From Oxytricha trifallax (lineage: Eukaryota > Ciliophora > Spirotrichea > Sporadotrichida > Oxytrichidae): a DNA stretch of 64,000 nt. Location: assembly GCA_000711775.1 (NCBI GenBank), contig ARYC01019108.1:1-64000 (forward strand), given 5' to 3'. Position numbers and translations under genes: made by a program. How positions within the stretch are numbered: the stretch's first letter is position 1; each line of letters starts with the position of its first letter. Positions 23,219 through 34,808 of the stretch are shown piece by piece. The notes beneath the pieces were generated by a model. It had not been told where the DNA came from, did not search any database, and worked only from the letters and a program-made list of their open reading frames with translations.

Positions 23219-23371
23219 ATATTAATATTTAATATTAATACTATGAAAGAAGCGAAAGTATCACAAAAAATAATTAAAGTCGATAAAATGCAGACATTGC
23301 TTCAATAATCGATGTGTGCATATTAATTAATCAAGAGAGTTTTAAGTAAATAAAATATTTATAATTAAAAT

Positions 23372-24309
23372 ATGTCAACCAGCCAGGTCTAAATCGTCCC
23401 AGGAAGAACTTTCGATCCTAAATTCCCACATTTCCACTCGGATGGTACTGGAAGAGATTCTTACATTGTAAACAATATATTGAATAGTGATTATGTTTAA
23501 ATTAATCATACTCTTTTGTTAATGAATAACGGTGGATTAAGCATTCCTAAAATGTGGAATTAGCGAGACTCACATACCATGTTGTTTGCGTCAACCACCA
23601 GATTTCACAGAAGAGAATCCCCATCTCCCATGAAAGAAGCCAAACCCTTTGAGTACAGAAGTGATGGATCTGGCAGGGACTCCTACATATTCATAAAAAC
23701 GCTAATCAATTAAGCATTAAGAGAAGTTTAATTATCGTTTAATTGGCTAACAGCGGTGGTTTAAAGAACAAAGCATTTACAATGACAGGTGATAAATTTT
23801 TCAAAGCAACCCTCAGATCTTCAGATCACCAACCTTACAGATCCCCCATGCCTTCAAACGCAAGTGGAAGTCAAATGATGAATGGAACTATGAGATCAAC
23901 TAGCATGTATGACAAAGCAGCAGCCGATATAACGAGTTACCTTAATTGGTACACTCCACAGGCACAGCAATAAATGAGTGTCCAAGCTAAGAAGCAAAGA
24001 GAACTTATTAATAGACTGTCCCCTGGCAGAGGGAATAGCAAAATGAATAGTACCATGAATTAGAGTGCTGTGGACTAATAGCAAATGGCTAAATCAATTG
24101 GCTCTAATAAGAAAAGTTTTTTAAATGAAAGATTATTTAACATAGAAACTATGAAATAAAAGTATCATTTATGTTTGATTTCAATATAAGGCAAACCCAT
24201 TTTAGCAGAATTAAAGAAAGAGTATATCAGTTATGTAAAATGGTGGTCACGACATTATTCACTCATTATAAAAGAATCCACTCAGCATTAAAAAATAGGT
24301 ACCATCTGA
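23372..24309 (+). CDS. Protein with duplicated SDG-GRDSYI motif
   Basis: The start ATG at 23372 opens MSTSQVQIVPGRTFDPKFPH. A motif occurs twice: SDGTGRDSYIVNNNGGL and SDGSGRDSYILANSGGL, in both cases only after removing a short IES that interrupts it at the same kind of place. The C-terminal part is Ser/Met/Gln-rich. The frame runs to TGA at 24307-24309, but the last 50 codons look less coding-like. The family is not recognised by name; short repeated motifs like this are common in ciliary microtubule-associated proteins, which is only a guess here. Confidence 0.7.
23474..23524. other. IES, 51 bp, pointer AAT
   Basis: AAT at 23474-23476 and 23525-23527. Its removal turns DSYIVNN...GGL into DSYIVNNNGGLSIP, matching the second motif copy in the same protein. 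Confidence 0.72.
23689..23741. other. IES, 53 bp, pointer ATT
   Basis: ATT at 23689-23691 and 23742-23744. Its removal gives DSYI-LANSGGLKN in frame, matching the first motif copy. Confidence 0.75.
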
Positions 24310-24626
24310 AAATAGACTCCAGTAAGAAGTTAACCCTAATTCATATTTTATAGTATAAACATTTTAGCATTTGTATTTGCTTTTGAGATAATTATTTGAA
24401 ATAAATTTTGTTTAAAATTATTCACAATTAGGAGTTGTAGAGTTGAAATCTTTAAAGGGAGCAACAAAGGCTCAGTATTGAAGTATAGCTCATATTTTTA
24501 ATATGGTCATTGGAAACAAAATATAATAAGGATATTTATTTAAGTCATTTTTATTTAAGTTTATTCTGAGTGTGTACCTACATTAAAAGTATTTCGTTTC
24601 AAATTATAATAAATTAACTTTGTAAA

Positions 24627-25664
24627 ATGGATGGAATCAAGGACTACGATGAATCTATCTAGATCCTTATTAATCGTATAGAGCGCTTTTTCAATTAATC
24701 CAAGAAAGCTGTAAGTTTTGTATACTAAATTTTATAGAATATTTTATTGGCTTGAATTTATCCTTCCATACATTTTTAATCAATTATCGCCACAATAAAA
24801 TGTAATTTTTCCACAATTTCATATACAACATATGTGTTTAAGAAACCTATTTTTGTAGAATTAAGCAGATAAAATTGGGCAATTGAGATCAGTGAACAAC
24901 TCACTGTAAGACTTGAAAACTCAGCTTAATTACTTCAAGAGAGAACTGTTTAACATTCCTAAGTCTAGAGAAGCTGAATTCAAAACAAAGTATTCAGAGT
25001 ACTAGACCAAAGTTGCACACTATGAACGAGAAGCCAAGAAACATTTTAATTACAAATTTAAGCATTAAAAATTAAGTTTCTTAAGATTTTAGATGTCAAT
25101 TAATCGGTATAAGCCAAGAGACTAGATTTTATAATAAAAGGAGATGAAAAAGGGTTGCTGGCTATGGAGCACGGATTAGATCAGTAAAATTAAAAATATG
25201 CCCAAGGATCTATGTGGTAACATCAAGTCTTATAATTTTTTTTATTTAATCGTTAGCCTATTTCACTAATTTTAATTTTTATTCAAATCGTTCGCCACGG
25301 ACTTGGCCTCCAGGACAAATCAAAAGACGCCCTTTTCCGTATTAAATCCAAAGTTCAGGACATAAACGACCTTCAAGATGTGATTGGTGATAACATAGAT
25401 AAATAAAACAATCAGATTTTAAGAATAGATCAGCAAATTGTGAGAATGGATTCCACGATGACTCGAACTAAGAGATATCTGACGTATTTCGGCAGGAGCT
25501 TCTTTAAAGATAAAGTTGCAGTCACATTTTTATTGTTGATTCTAGGTTGCCTCATTGGAATTATAATTGTAGCTATATTACCTTATAAAAAACTGGCTGT
25601 CAAAAGTACAAGTGGGGAGGATTTTCCCGATAATCATGATATTTATAAGTAATTTTTGTAGTGA
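24627..25664 (+). CDS. Qb-type SNARE, NPSN-like
   Basis: Start ATG 24627 (MDGIKDYDESIQILINRIER). A GTAAGT...TTGTAG intron (about 24712-24860) is followed by an N-terminal helical region (LQDLKTQLNYFKRELFNIPK, YQTKVAHYEREAKKHF). After an IES with a 7-bp pointer comes a SNARE-like coiled coil (VQDINDLQDVIGDNIDKQNN, QILRIDQQIVRMDSTMTR) and one C-terminal membrane anchor (VAVTFLLLILGCLIGIIIVA). The layout of N-terminal helices, SNARE motif and tail anchor fits membrane-fusion SNAREs; the NPSN/Vti-like assignment is inference. Stop TGA 25662-25664. Confidence 0.72.
25248..25285. other. IES, 38 bp, pointer AATCGTT
   Basis: AATCGTT occurs at 25248-25254 and 25286-25292. Joining gives ..FFYLIVRHGLGLQDK.. 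in frame into the SNARE region. The removed DNA contains TGA-free AT-rich sequence in another frame. Confidence 0.72.
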
Positions 25665-25878
25665 TATAACAGAATAATATGCAATTAGTTATTAATTTCT
25701 TAAAGAATTATATTGTAAATAATAGCTGTAAAATTATTTAGGAAAGTGATTCATGATGACTCTTGATTTCTTCAAATTATAAATTAATCAAATATATTCC
25801 ATAATTAATAAAAATTAAGTTCAAAATTACTGGTATAAAATTCAAAAACTTATTTTTTTATGAGAATATTAATAAAAG

Positions 25879-26654
25879 ATGCGAGTTTCTCCATAGAGTC
25901 AAGTGCAAGATTAAAACTCTTATCTCTACAAGTGGGATACTACTGCCCGCAAATATTTCAATCATTTTGAGATTCACAAGCAAGCTGCCAAGGAAGGCAT
26001 TCACAAGCTTTTCCAAAATGCATTCACTGCATGGAGAGATCCAATTCAATACAGAGATAGATTCCAATGTTTTACTTTCATAGAATTATCCTCTAAACCT
26101 TTTATACTCTACACTTTTTCTGTGCTTTATAAAATTCTATACTGTTGAATATATTAATTATTCCAACATGTTGATATATTGACATACAAGCAATTGTTAG
26201 GTGACATTTCAAAGGCTGAAGTCTACGAATTGAATAAAGTGTTCTCTCCCTACTCAACTGGACTCTGCTATCAAAAGAGCGTGAAGGAACCTGCAGGTAT
26301 TTTTATTTGGAGAGGAGTCGCACTCACCGCAGTTTGGGGACTGTGCACTGGTCTCGCTGCCTACGCCTTAGTTGTGAAGAAATACAATATTCTCTGGATC
26401 GCTGGTTCTTACGCTCCACTCTGGACACTTATGATATATAATTACGCTAGACAGCCAGAGCAGCAAATCGAAAATTGCTATAAATATCTCTTAGCCAAAA
26501 GAGCTGCCACCTGTGAGCATGAGAAAAATCAAAATTTAGATTAATAAAATTTTAATGCACTATAACTTAATATTAGAATTACAAAAATCAAGCTAGATTT
26601 GCTTAGAATGAGTTCACAAAGACCCCAGAGTTTCAACAACTACAATAATACTTG
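25879..26654 (+). CDS. Small membrane protein with two hydrophobic segments
   Basis: Start ATG 25879 (MRVSPQSQVQDQNSYLYKWD), preceded by an in-frame TGA. After an IES with pointer GATA the product continues DILTYKQLLGDISKAEVYEL, then two likely membrane segments (WRGVALTAVWGLCTGLAAYA and ILWIAGSYAPLWTLMIYNYA). The clearly coding part ends near 26544 (CEHEKNQNLD), but TAA there is Gln and the first in-frame TGA is 26652-26654. The hydrophobic pair and charged ends would suit a mitochondrial inner-membrane subunit, but I cannot name the family. Confidence 0.65.
26056..26172. other. IES, 117 bp, pointer GATA
   Basis: GATA at 26056-26059 and 26173-26176. Joining gives ..IQYRD-ILTYKQLLGD.. in frame. 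Confidence 0.72.
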
Positions 26655-26729
26655 AGAAGCAATAATAAGACTTTGTATCAACTAGAAGGACAGCTCGTTG
26701 GAAAAATTAGCAATGGAGATTTAAAGTGA
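26570..26729 (+). CDS. Orphan coding segment without a visible start
   Basis: In a different frame from the preceding gene the sequence reads ARFAQNEFTKTPEFQQLQQY, then LRSNNKTLYQLEGQLVGKIS and TGA at 26727-26729. The composition is strongly protein-like, but no ATG precedes it in frame before a TGA at 26525. It may be the last segment of a gene whose other segments lie elsewhere, or the end of an exon preceded by ..TTAG. Confidence 0.4.
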
Positions 26730-27002
26730 AATGATTGCAGTCAGTATAATAAATTCGTTATATGCAGATGTTTTATCAAATTGGCTTAATATAGTAGAGA
26801 TAGAAATGACACTCACAAAGCGATGTCATTAACTCTTTCTATAAGTCAATTACTTATTTAAAAACTAAAATCTTAAATAATTCTAATTCATTGTCCCACT
26901 ATTGATAATAATCAAGTTTTTGCATATATTTTCTTCATGATTAAATTATAAATCTCTTATGTATAATTACTTATAATAATAATAATTATAACCTTTAATA
27001 AA

Positions 27003-28448
27003 ATGTCTAAAAATTTAAAACTCATTCATGCCCTGCGAAGTACTTCAGCTCTAACCAGTTTACAGAAGCATTACATTATAACTTAAACATTGAGGAATGG
27101 ATCTAAAGAATAAATTAAACCTTTGAAAAGCAAGGAAACCTGGCAATATACAAGTGGAGGAAGCAGTTTAAGTAAGAAAAAGATAAATTAGAGGACTGCG
27201 GACTTGATCAATAAAAAGAGTGAAGATGGGTAAGTAAAATTAAATTTAAGTAAAATGGGTTTAAAAATTGTAAATAAGTATCCAATAATTGAATTTTATA
27301 ATGGAATTTTTAAGTCTATTTTTTATAGAGAGGAGGCTAAGATAAAACAGTTAAAGATTGATATATCACATTTAGAATTTATTACTCCTTAAAAGATACC
27401 TAGCAGTACATTATTATTGGCATTAATTAATTATACAATTCAATTTAATCAATTGTTTCTTTAAAACATTATGAATTAATTTGACTATAATAATCTTGTT
27501 TGGAACTTCCGCATTAGCAATGCTTGGTTTTCTTTATGGAATTAACTTTGGTGATTACTTCAGTCCTCTTCATACAAACTGCTATAACATGGCTGCACAA
27601 TGTTTTAGTTTCACTCTAATGGCGGTAAGTATAATAATACAGCATTTTATTATTAGTAAATTCATCTTAATATTCAAGTAAAAACAGCTAATAATTTATT
27701 TACCTAGTTTGGATCAGGAGCAGTGATGGGGATGCAAATGATAAATTATTCTACTTTACATAAATTAACAAAGGAATAAAAAACTGTCAAACTTCTTTAA
27801 AAGCTTTCTAGAGGGTAAGTTAATTTACATAGTTCTTGTGATTTAAACTTCTGTACTTTAAAATTTTCTAAATTCATTGTTTATTTTAGATTTGTGAATC
27901 CCGTTGTGTCACTTTTCGTTGTTACAGCAGGCCTAACAATGATGGATGATTTTAATCCTCTTTCTTCTGCTCTGTTAATGTTCAATTTAATATGGTTTGG
28001 ATTCTTGATGCAAGTATTGATGAAAGATCTAAAAGTGCCACTTTGGTATGGTAGAGCTATGATTAGATATATCGCTGTGGCTTTCTTAGTTTTTTCTCTA
28101 TTACTAAAATATATAAACTATTTAAAGAGCTTTATGCTCATATAATTCACAAATATTGATTCCCTTACTTTATTAACAATATTTGGATATGGAATGTTGC
28201 AAAGAAACATCATGATGTCCAATACATCATCTCAACTACATAAATATCAAGCTCAATTAGACTAATAAAAGCTTGCATTTATATAAAGTAACCCAGAATA
28301 TTACGATAAAAACAATTTAAGTGGGAAGGATTCAGATTTCTTTAATAGTGAAATACAGAGAGAGTAGAGACTTATTTAGGAAAATCTCAAGAATCCTTAT
28401 AAAGCTCTGTCTATCAAATATGAGGATGAGAAAATTAAATAAAATTGA
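27003..28448 (+). CDS. Multi-pass membrane protein, possibly mitochondrial
   Basis: Start ATG 27003; the basic, Ser/Leu-rich N-terminus (MSKNLKLIHALRSTSALTSL) resembles a mitochondrial targeting signal. A GTAAGT...TTATAG intron follows EDG. Hydrophobic segments: TIIILFGTSALAMLGFLYGI, FGSGAVMGMQMINY, FVNPVVSLFVVTAGLTMMDD, LLMFNLIWFGFLMQVLM, YIAVAFLVFSLLLKYI. Two more introns lie at about 27625-27707 and 27817-27889. A hydrophilic tail ends at TGA 28446-28448. The last hydrophobic part weakly recalls TMEM69/DUF3429 proteins, but this is uncertain. A junction near 27360-27480 is unresolved. Confidence 0.6.
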
Positions 28449-29286
28449 ATAATCTCATTTTTCATTTATATACATAAAATCTTATCTACTTTATCTGTAA
28501 TTTTAATTCTTAAATGGCTATTTTATCTAGTAAAATTTCATTTAAATGAGTTAAGATAAATCTATTAAATAGAGATAAAGCTTATTTTATATTATATTTT
28601 TATTATCGATATTTCAAAGAGTTTTATTTGAAAATGAAAGTAATTAGCATTTAATTTATAAACTACATTCATTATATTCAAAACTGAAAATTCTTTTAAG
28701 ATTGATTTAATATTTAATTGCAATTTTATAATCTTAGTATAAGAAAATAAAATAAACATGAGTTGAACATGTTGATTTTAAAAAGAAAATCGAATATATG
28801 AAATAAAATATCCAAAAATCTAGATTTGTCAGAGTTTAAACTTATATAAAAAAGAGAAGAACTAGATTAAGCTTTAAGTTAATTACTAATATTATAACTA
28901 TATAAATATTATAAAATCGTATTTTAATTTATATTGATGGAACATTAAAATTGCATAATAATTTTTTTTAAATAGATAAAAAAAGCAATTTCCTTAAAAA
29001 TAAAAAGTCAATTCTTTGAATAGGTCCCTTACTGCAATATAACTTCATATCCTATGAGTAAAGGAGTAAATCAAAATATCTAACCATTTCCATTATTCTA
29101 TCCAAAAATTATGGCAAATTACTGAGAGCCTAATATGATTATGATTATTTTGATTATTCTACTTTACTCTGTGGAAAATGAATGATATTATTATTAATAC
29201 TGTTACTTTAATAGTTGATTTATAAAGTAGTTAGGTTATTACTCTCATAAATAATTTTAGGTAGTAGATTACTATAGTTATATGGC
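28449..29286. other. AT-rich spacer, no gene seen
   Basis: Very AT-rich with short tandem A/T runs; no coding frame or repeat noted up to the palindromic element. Confidence 0.55.
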
Positions 29287-29288
29287 TA

Positions 29289-29702
29289 TTGTAGGAATAC
29301 ATTCGAAATTGCGAAATTATAATTAAATAAATCAAAATTAAATCAAATTAGTGCCAGCTAAGTTGGCCAATTTAAACGATCTTGGGCTCATTCGATAGAG
29401 AATTCAAAATTAGCTGGACTTTATTATTGGCGGTACTATTTTATCGCATCCCTGGAGCGAGATAACTCGAGTTTAATGTGAGAGTATAATTTAATGAATT
29501 TAGTGATATTTAATTAAAATCAAGTTATCTCGCTCCAGGGATGCGATAAAATAATACCGCCAATAATAAAGTCCAGCTAATTTTGAATTCTCTATCGAAT
29601 GAGCCCAAGATCTTTTAAATTGGCCAACTTTAACTGCAACTAATTTGATTTAATTTTAATTTATTTAATTATAATTTCCTAATTTCGAATGTATTCCTAC
29701 AA
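29289..29702. mobile_element. Palindromic MITE copy 1 (414 bp, TA flanks)
   Basis: This is a near-perfect inverted repeat with arms of about 190 bp and a loop of about 40 bp, starting TTGTAGGAATACATT and ending with its inverse complement. It is flanked by TA on both sides (29287-29288 and 29703-29704). Internal landmarks shared with the other copies are ATTGGCGGTACTATTTTATC and GCTGGACTTTATTATTGGC. TA target sites and long terminal repeats fit a Tc1/mariner-type MITE; there is no coding capacity. Near the loop the arms carry the copy-specific block CTGGAGCGAG / CTCGCTCCAG. Confidence 0.88.
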
Positions 29703-29879
29703 TATCTTATCATAAAAAGATATTTTTGTGAAATATTTCACAGTTTAATTGTGAGATGTGTCTCATTCTTTACTTTGCCAATTTATTTCTCATTTTTTCA
29801 TTGTCTGCATAAGTTTCAATGCTGAGTCTGATTGACAGACTTAGGGTTGAAGAAGATTTGTTGGTTGAGCAGATAAAAA

Positions 29880-30548
29880 TCACAATATCAATTAAAATAT
29901 AATTTATAGAGATAAAGGTCCTAGACTTGCTTGACTATTGAAAACAGAAAAGTTATGTTATTGCATTTACGATTGTTAGTAATTCACATTACTTTAAGTT
30001 TTACTGGGAACAAATTATGATTGATTATCCTATCTATGTTGCTACTACTGTAAACCTTGTGGGAGAGTAAACTGTTATATCAAGGAGAACAAAGAGGCGT
30101 TAGGATCATTGCTCTGTAACATTGAACCTTATAGCATGGGGCTTCTGAGGTTAGGATTTTGCATTTGCAGTTTATTTTGACTCTAATTCATTTCAGGAAA
30201 GTTTGGAGTTTGATTGTAACTCTGAGAAATTAGCTAAGTTTCAGACTGCTTCAAATTCAGAAACTACTGCATCAGATCGTCATGTTAAGTTTACATTATG
30301 TTCATTCTATCTTGTATAAGTTTCTGATCATTTAAAGTCTTCTAAGTCATAAGCATCTAAGAAATGAGCTAGGGGCTAATGTTTGGAGATTAGATTTGCT
30401 GCTTTGGTAATTAAAAATGAGAAAAACTACTATTGAACAATTGCGAGTCGCTGCGTTGCCTATTTTCTGGTTGAATTGTTGAAGCAAGAGGGTGGTGACT
30501 TTGTTCTTAGCTTGAGAAGCTCTTGAACAAAGAGTGTTGGATCTTCAT
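29880..30548 (-). CDS. Gln/Asn/Ser-rich protein
   Basis: The minus strand is open from ATG 30548 to TGA 29880-29882 (222 codons), with TAA/TAG used heavily as Gln. It opens MKIQHSLFKSFSSQEQSHHP and continues with Q-rich stretches such as LPQGLQQQQHRQDNQSQF. Further coding-like sequence (PQQFHSPFNSFGKISLEK) lies upstream on the same strand near 30600-30650, separated by an in-frame TGA, so an additional segment or exon is likely. No domain recognised. Confidence 0.6.
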
Positions 30549-30659
30549 GCTCTCAAAAGGTTCTCATTAAAATTTTATAACATGATAATGAACTCTGTTT
30601 ATTTTTTCAAGAGAAATCTTTCCAAAAGAATTGAAGGGAGAATGGAATTGCTGAGGTAT

Positions 30660-31815
30660 AACTTATGGGCTTTTTAATAAAAGATTTTAAGAGAGCATTG
30701 GAAAACTTAAGGGGTATACAATATAGAAAATTCATTATAGTTCGAAAAAAACTTTTAGAGCTCTACAAAACTTTTTTGAGATTCTACTTTCTTAAAAGCA
30801 GATGGTCTATCTCTATCCCCTATTATATCTGAATTTTTCCTAAATCCATGGTTACTCTCTATAGTCAAAATAAAACTTTTTTTAAAATGTCAATTTATAT
30901 TTTAAGGAAAGCTATAGCGTTGATTATTTTTGAGTATTTATTAAATTGCATACTTTATAAATTATTGGCATAATTAATTGAAAATAATTTTTTATAAGGG
31001 GGATGTATAGACCTTTAAAGAATACAACTATTTAGCTTAAATCTAAAAAAATGCTATTTTCAAGCTAAAATTTATAGCAAAAAAAGTTAGAAATTTGAGA
31101 TTTTATAAATTGACAAAAAGCATTTATAAATGGTAATTTTAAATATAAAGCATTAGATAAATTAATAAATATTTGGGAGAGGAAAGTTTTCTGCACTCGA
31201 GGAAGTTTCCTGAACTTTTTTAATGTAAAATTTAATAATTTTTACTTAAATTCAAAAATTTAATATTTTTATAAACCATTAAAAACTTAGATGATATTGA
31301 GACATCATTTAAGTTGTTCAAGAAAATAGTAATCGATTGTGCTAATAACATAAATGAGTACATTAAGAAATATAATTAGATAATATGTTGTAAGGGTTCG
31401 TACAATAATTACAGATAGTTGGATAGTTTACAACTTTCTTAGAAAAAATGGCTACTATCATATAACTTATATTCATTAACTCAGGGGAGGATATCGAGGT
31501 ATGATTTGAAGAGTAGTACCTGTAGTGTAGATAACAACTAACACAATTAGTAACACTTGGAATATTCTATAATACTTAAGAAATATATATAGTGGATCAA
31601 TTCTAGTCTAAAATGACTTAGAGTTATTAGAGGAACTCGTATTCAGAATAAACGAGATAGTTCTTGGATCGTACCTGGAATCCAGAGATATTGACTAATT
31701 TATTAATAAATTAAGTATAATATAACAATGAAATTAGTCCAGAAGTTTTTAATAGTTGTTATAAAGATTAATTTAATATAAAAAAATATTTTAAGTGCAG
31801 ACTTTCCCCCCCCTC
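30660..31815. other. AT-rich region without a recognised gene
   Basis: No coding frame stands out. It contains most of the inverted-repeat structure described at 31167-31825. Confidence 0.5.
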
Positions 31816-31825
31816 TCAAATATTT
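31167..31825. repeat. Imperfect 30-bp terminal inverted repeats bounding about 660 bp
   Basis: The left arm at about 31167-31196 (ATATTTGGGAGAGG, AAAG, TCTGCACT) matches the inverse complement of 31794-31825, which is expanded by a run of eight C. This might be a small DNA element or an eliminated segment. The stop codon of the minus-strand gene at 31816 lies inside the right arm. Confidence 0.4.
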
Positions 31826-33745
31826 CCTTCTCCCCATATGTTTAATAATTGAAAAGGCCTTGCCATAGGATTTAAATATGGAGAGCTAATTGTCATTTTT
31901 GAAAGTGATTCAGTAAAATTGAAAGTATTCTACATCATAGTATTTGAAAAACTATTAGTGTTTGTTTGAAGCTAGGATATTTTATCATCACTGACACGAT
32001 TTTGAATTGAAAATTATTAAAAATCCTCATTTTTGGCACGCTTTTGCAATGAATAATGTTTAGCAAACATTGAGTTTTCAGAGATGAGGTCTTATGAGTT
32101 ATTTTTCTCAAGAATCTAAGCAGAGAATTTCCTTGCAACATCTGGGCTTCTGATTTAGGATTTCTGTGAGTTAAGTTTGGATATCTAAGAAAAGTTGTCT
32201 GTAATAGATTCATCCTGTATCTTGAAGCTGTTGACGCTAACGTTAGTATTTTTTCTGAAAAGTTTCTGAAATCTTTTCTTATCCACTTTCAGTATCTATG
32301 AATCATTGATTAAATAATCCGAGCCTTCATTATTTTTACTTGAAATGCTTCCCAATTTAGAGGAGATACTCATTTCAAGATTTTGATTTTGAGTCTTTTA
32401 TTTGATTTTATAAGCACAACACGAATCCTCATTCTGGGATAGACACTTTAAAATTATTAAGATTTATGAAAATACTTGAAAGATTAAATAAACATTTAAT
32501 GGATAGACAATTATTATTTTTATCAGGATCCTAATGGTTAAATTATAATCCCGAATCAGTCGTGGCGCGTCTGCGTAAAGTCATCGAGCATCCTGATTCT
32601 CTTAGCTTACTTTCTTAAGACTTTTTCATATCTTGAGGTTGAATGTTGAATTACTATGACGACTAAGGATTTTATTAAATATTGCCAAGAACATCTTCAA
32701 TTTTGCATTAGTTACGTTGAGAACTATCAGATATCTTTCTTTAATTATTATTATTTAGAAGCATATCCAATTCGACAGAGATCTTGCCTGTCTAAACTTA
32801 ACTTGTTTCTAAATCACTGATTGTATCGTCACTTAAGCTCATATCTTTCTTATTGTTGACTTTTCTCACATGGCAAAGAATATACTTGGTAGCATTTTAG
32901 GCTGGCGCCCATTTGTTGACTTAAGAATTTTTATTAATTTAGCGAGACACTCCAAACTCGTTTTTATTTTAAATTCCAGGACCTTGAGCATACGCTGAAT
33001 CGATAATGTTAGAACTGGATTTTCTACAGTTTACCTTTTGTTAGGCCTATTTTCCCATCTCAGAACGCTTTGTAAGTATAACTGCATGCATTCTGTAAAC
33101 TGGACCCTCTTTCTGACTTCCAGGAAAGAATTTTTCACATTTTACTGCACTGGCAACAATATAGCTTACGATAGGATCTTTCTTTGGCAAGTCGGTAGTA
33201 AAATTCATCTTCTTCCTAAAAGAATATGTGATAAGAAGCACAATATCTACCCTTCAAGGGGAGTGAATGAAATACTTACCATTTGTACTTCTTTTTGAAA
33301 GCAAGTCTTGGGAAACCAAAGTCAGATCCAATCGAGTTGCCTTTCACAAAGTAGATCATCCCATCTAAAAAGACATAAAATTGATATAGAATTTATGGTA
33401 GCTTATTTTTATTAACACCACTCAAGTTTGATTTTCTACTAATCCCCTCTTAATTTTACTTTGTGGTTTGATGTAGATGGATTCAGGGTGTGTTTTTTAG
33501 TTGAATCTCTTAAAGTCAAAGACTTCTTAATATTTCTCCATTCTGTTAAGGATATGTGCGTATTCATCTCCTTTTAGCCATCTATTTTGCCAATCAAATT
33601 GAATCGGCACTTCACCTTTGAGTATTTCTTGAAGGGCTGATTCAGAGAACTAATTCCCCATAATGAACTCTTTTTGCTTGTTTAGGTGAGGGGTTGCAAA
33701 TTGAGTTAGGTTCACTTATGGCTGAGTATTGAAATTTTGAATCAT
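31816..33745 (-). CDS. Hypothetical protein, about 550 residues
   Basis: Start ATG 33745 (MIQNFNTQPQVNLTQFATPH), just after a probable 5' intron (GTAAGTTT...CTTTAG). Introns with GT-AG ends at about 33367-33430 and 33224-33290 join RGLVENQT to DGMIYFVKGNS, and KKKYK to WKKMNFTTDLPKKD in frame. The conserved-looking core is MIYFVKGNSIGSDFGFPRL, KDPIVSYIVASAVKCEKFF and PGSQKEGPVYRMHAVILTKR. The rest is low-complexity S/N/Q sequence ending at TGA 31816-31818. No family recognised; an in-frame TGA near 32430 implies another junction. Confidence 0.6.
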
Positions 33746-34023
33746 CTAAAGAAAATGGGGAGTTAAATCTCAAACTGAATCTTTGCGGAAACTTACATTT
33801 GAGTGTATCTGTTTTGTTTTTTTTTCAAATAAACTGAAACAAGTAGAAATAAAAACTAAATTTCTTAACTGTAAAGTTTATTAGTTTTAGATTTAGATGA
33901 TTTTAATTTTATTCACATAAAACCCAACCTAAATGTAGTTTTATAAGCAAATACGAAGATGGTGAACAGAAATTAAACAATTGATGAAGCAAGCTTATTA
34001 ATTAATGAATATTTTAGTAATTC

Positions 34024-34431
34024 TCATATCTTTATATAAATTTCAATGCATGATGCTTTTTCAGATTCAATTCTCTCCTCTATAATATTTCCCTGTTTAT
34101 CGCTTTTTCTAACATTATATTGAAATTCTTAACTATAAATACGGTTCTATTGTTGCAAAGTAGCTTATTTCTAAATTTTGAAATGTCTCTTTATAATTTC
34201 AGCAATAGTAATAGCCTTTGCCATTGACTCTTTTTTCCCTTATATTCTCAGAGATTTACCATCTTCAATTTACTAGATACCTTATTTTACTAAATCGTTT
34301 ATTTTTGATTTTGTTGATACTCTTAAACCGAAAATGTTTTTTTATAAAATTTCTTCAGGTTTCTATTGTTTTAATTACTGCTTTGTAACTATAAATTCTC
34401 TTTCGTGTTCTATTTAAGCTCCTGATTTCAT
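34024..34431 (-). CDS. Alba-domain nucleic-acid-binding protein
   Basis: A single open frame of 135 codons runs from ATG 34431 (MKSGAQIEHEREFIVTKQQL) to TGA 34024-34026. The middle matches the Alba fold: NIFGLRVSTKSKINDLVKQG, then a GKSLRIQGKKESMAKAITIA segment leading into EIIKRHF. Alba proteins bind DNA or RNA; eukaryotic relatives act in RNase P/MRP (Pop6/Pop7-Rpp25 type), in mRNA control or in chromatin. The tail is short and charged. It has no IES or intron, and it lies 378 bp from the convergently placed 3' end of the CBS gene on the same strand. Confidence 0.78.
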
Positions 34432-34808
34432 TTTATTTTTTAATATTTATTAACTAATCTGTCAAAAATTTATATTATAGCTTCATATAAGTTGATCATT
34501 AAATAAATATGGTTTTTATTCACCATTAAAATTATTTAAAAGAGGTTAAAAAAAATGAAAATTTATCTTCTTAAAATATTCTAATTTTAATTAAACTACC
34601 ATTAATGACCCAATTTTAAAAAATTTATATTGATAGCTTAATTTATCTGCAGTTTCTGTATAGGTTTTAAGTTAAATAAATAAAAAATTTAGTATTTAAT
34701 ATAAGGCGAAATACTCTCACGGTTTGGATATGCAAGATATTAACTTAATTATATGATTTAATAAAAATTCTTATCTTATGTGTGACGAGCACGTTATTCT
34801 TTTCCCTT
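34432..34808. other. AT-rich spacer
   Basis: Lies between the Alba gene start and the 3' end of the CBS gene, both on the minus strand. No further feature seen. Confidence 0.5.

Noticed and set aside
26520-26560. TAA at the end of the two-helix membrane protein as a stop
   Set aside because: TAA and TAG are used inside many clear coding regions here (RPN3, CBS, kelch, cyclin), so only TGA can be taken as stop.
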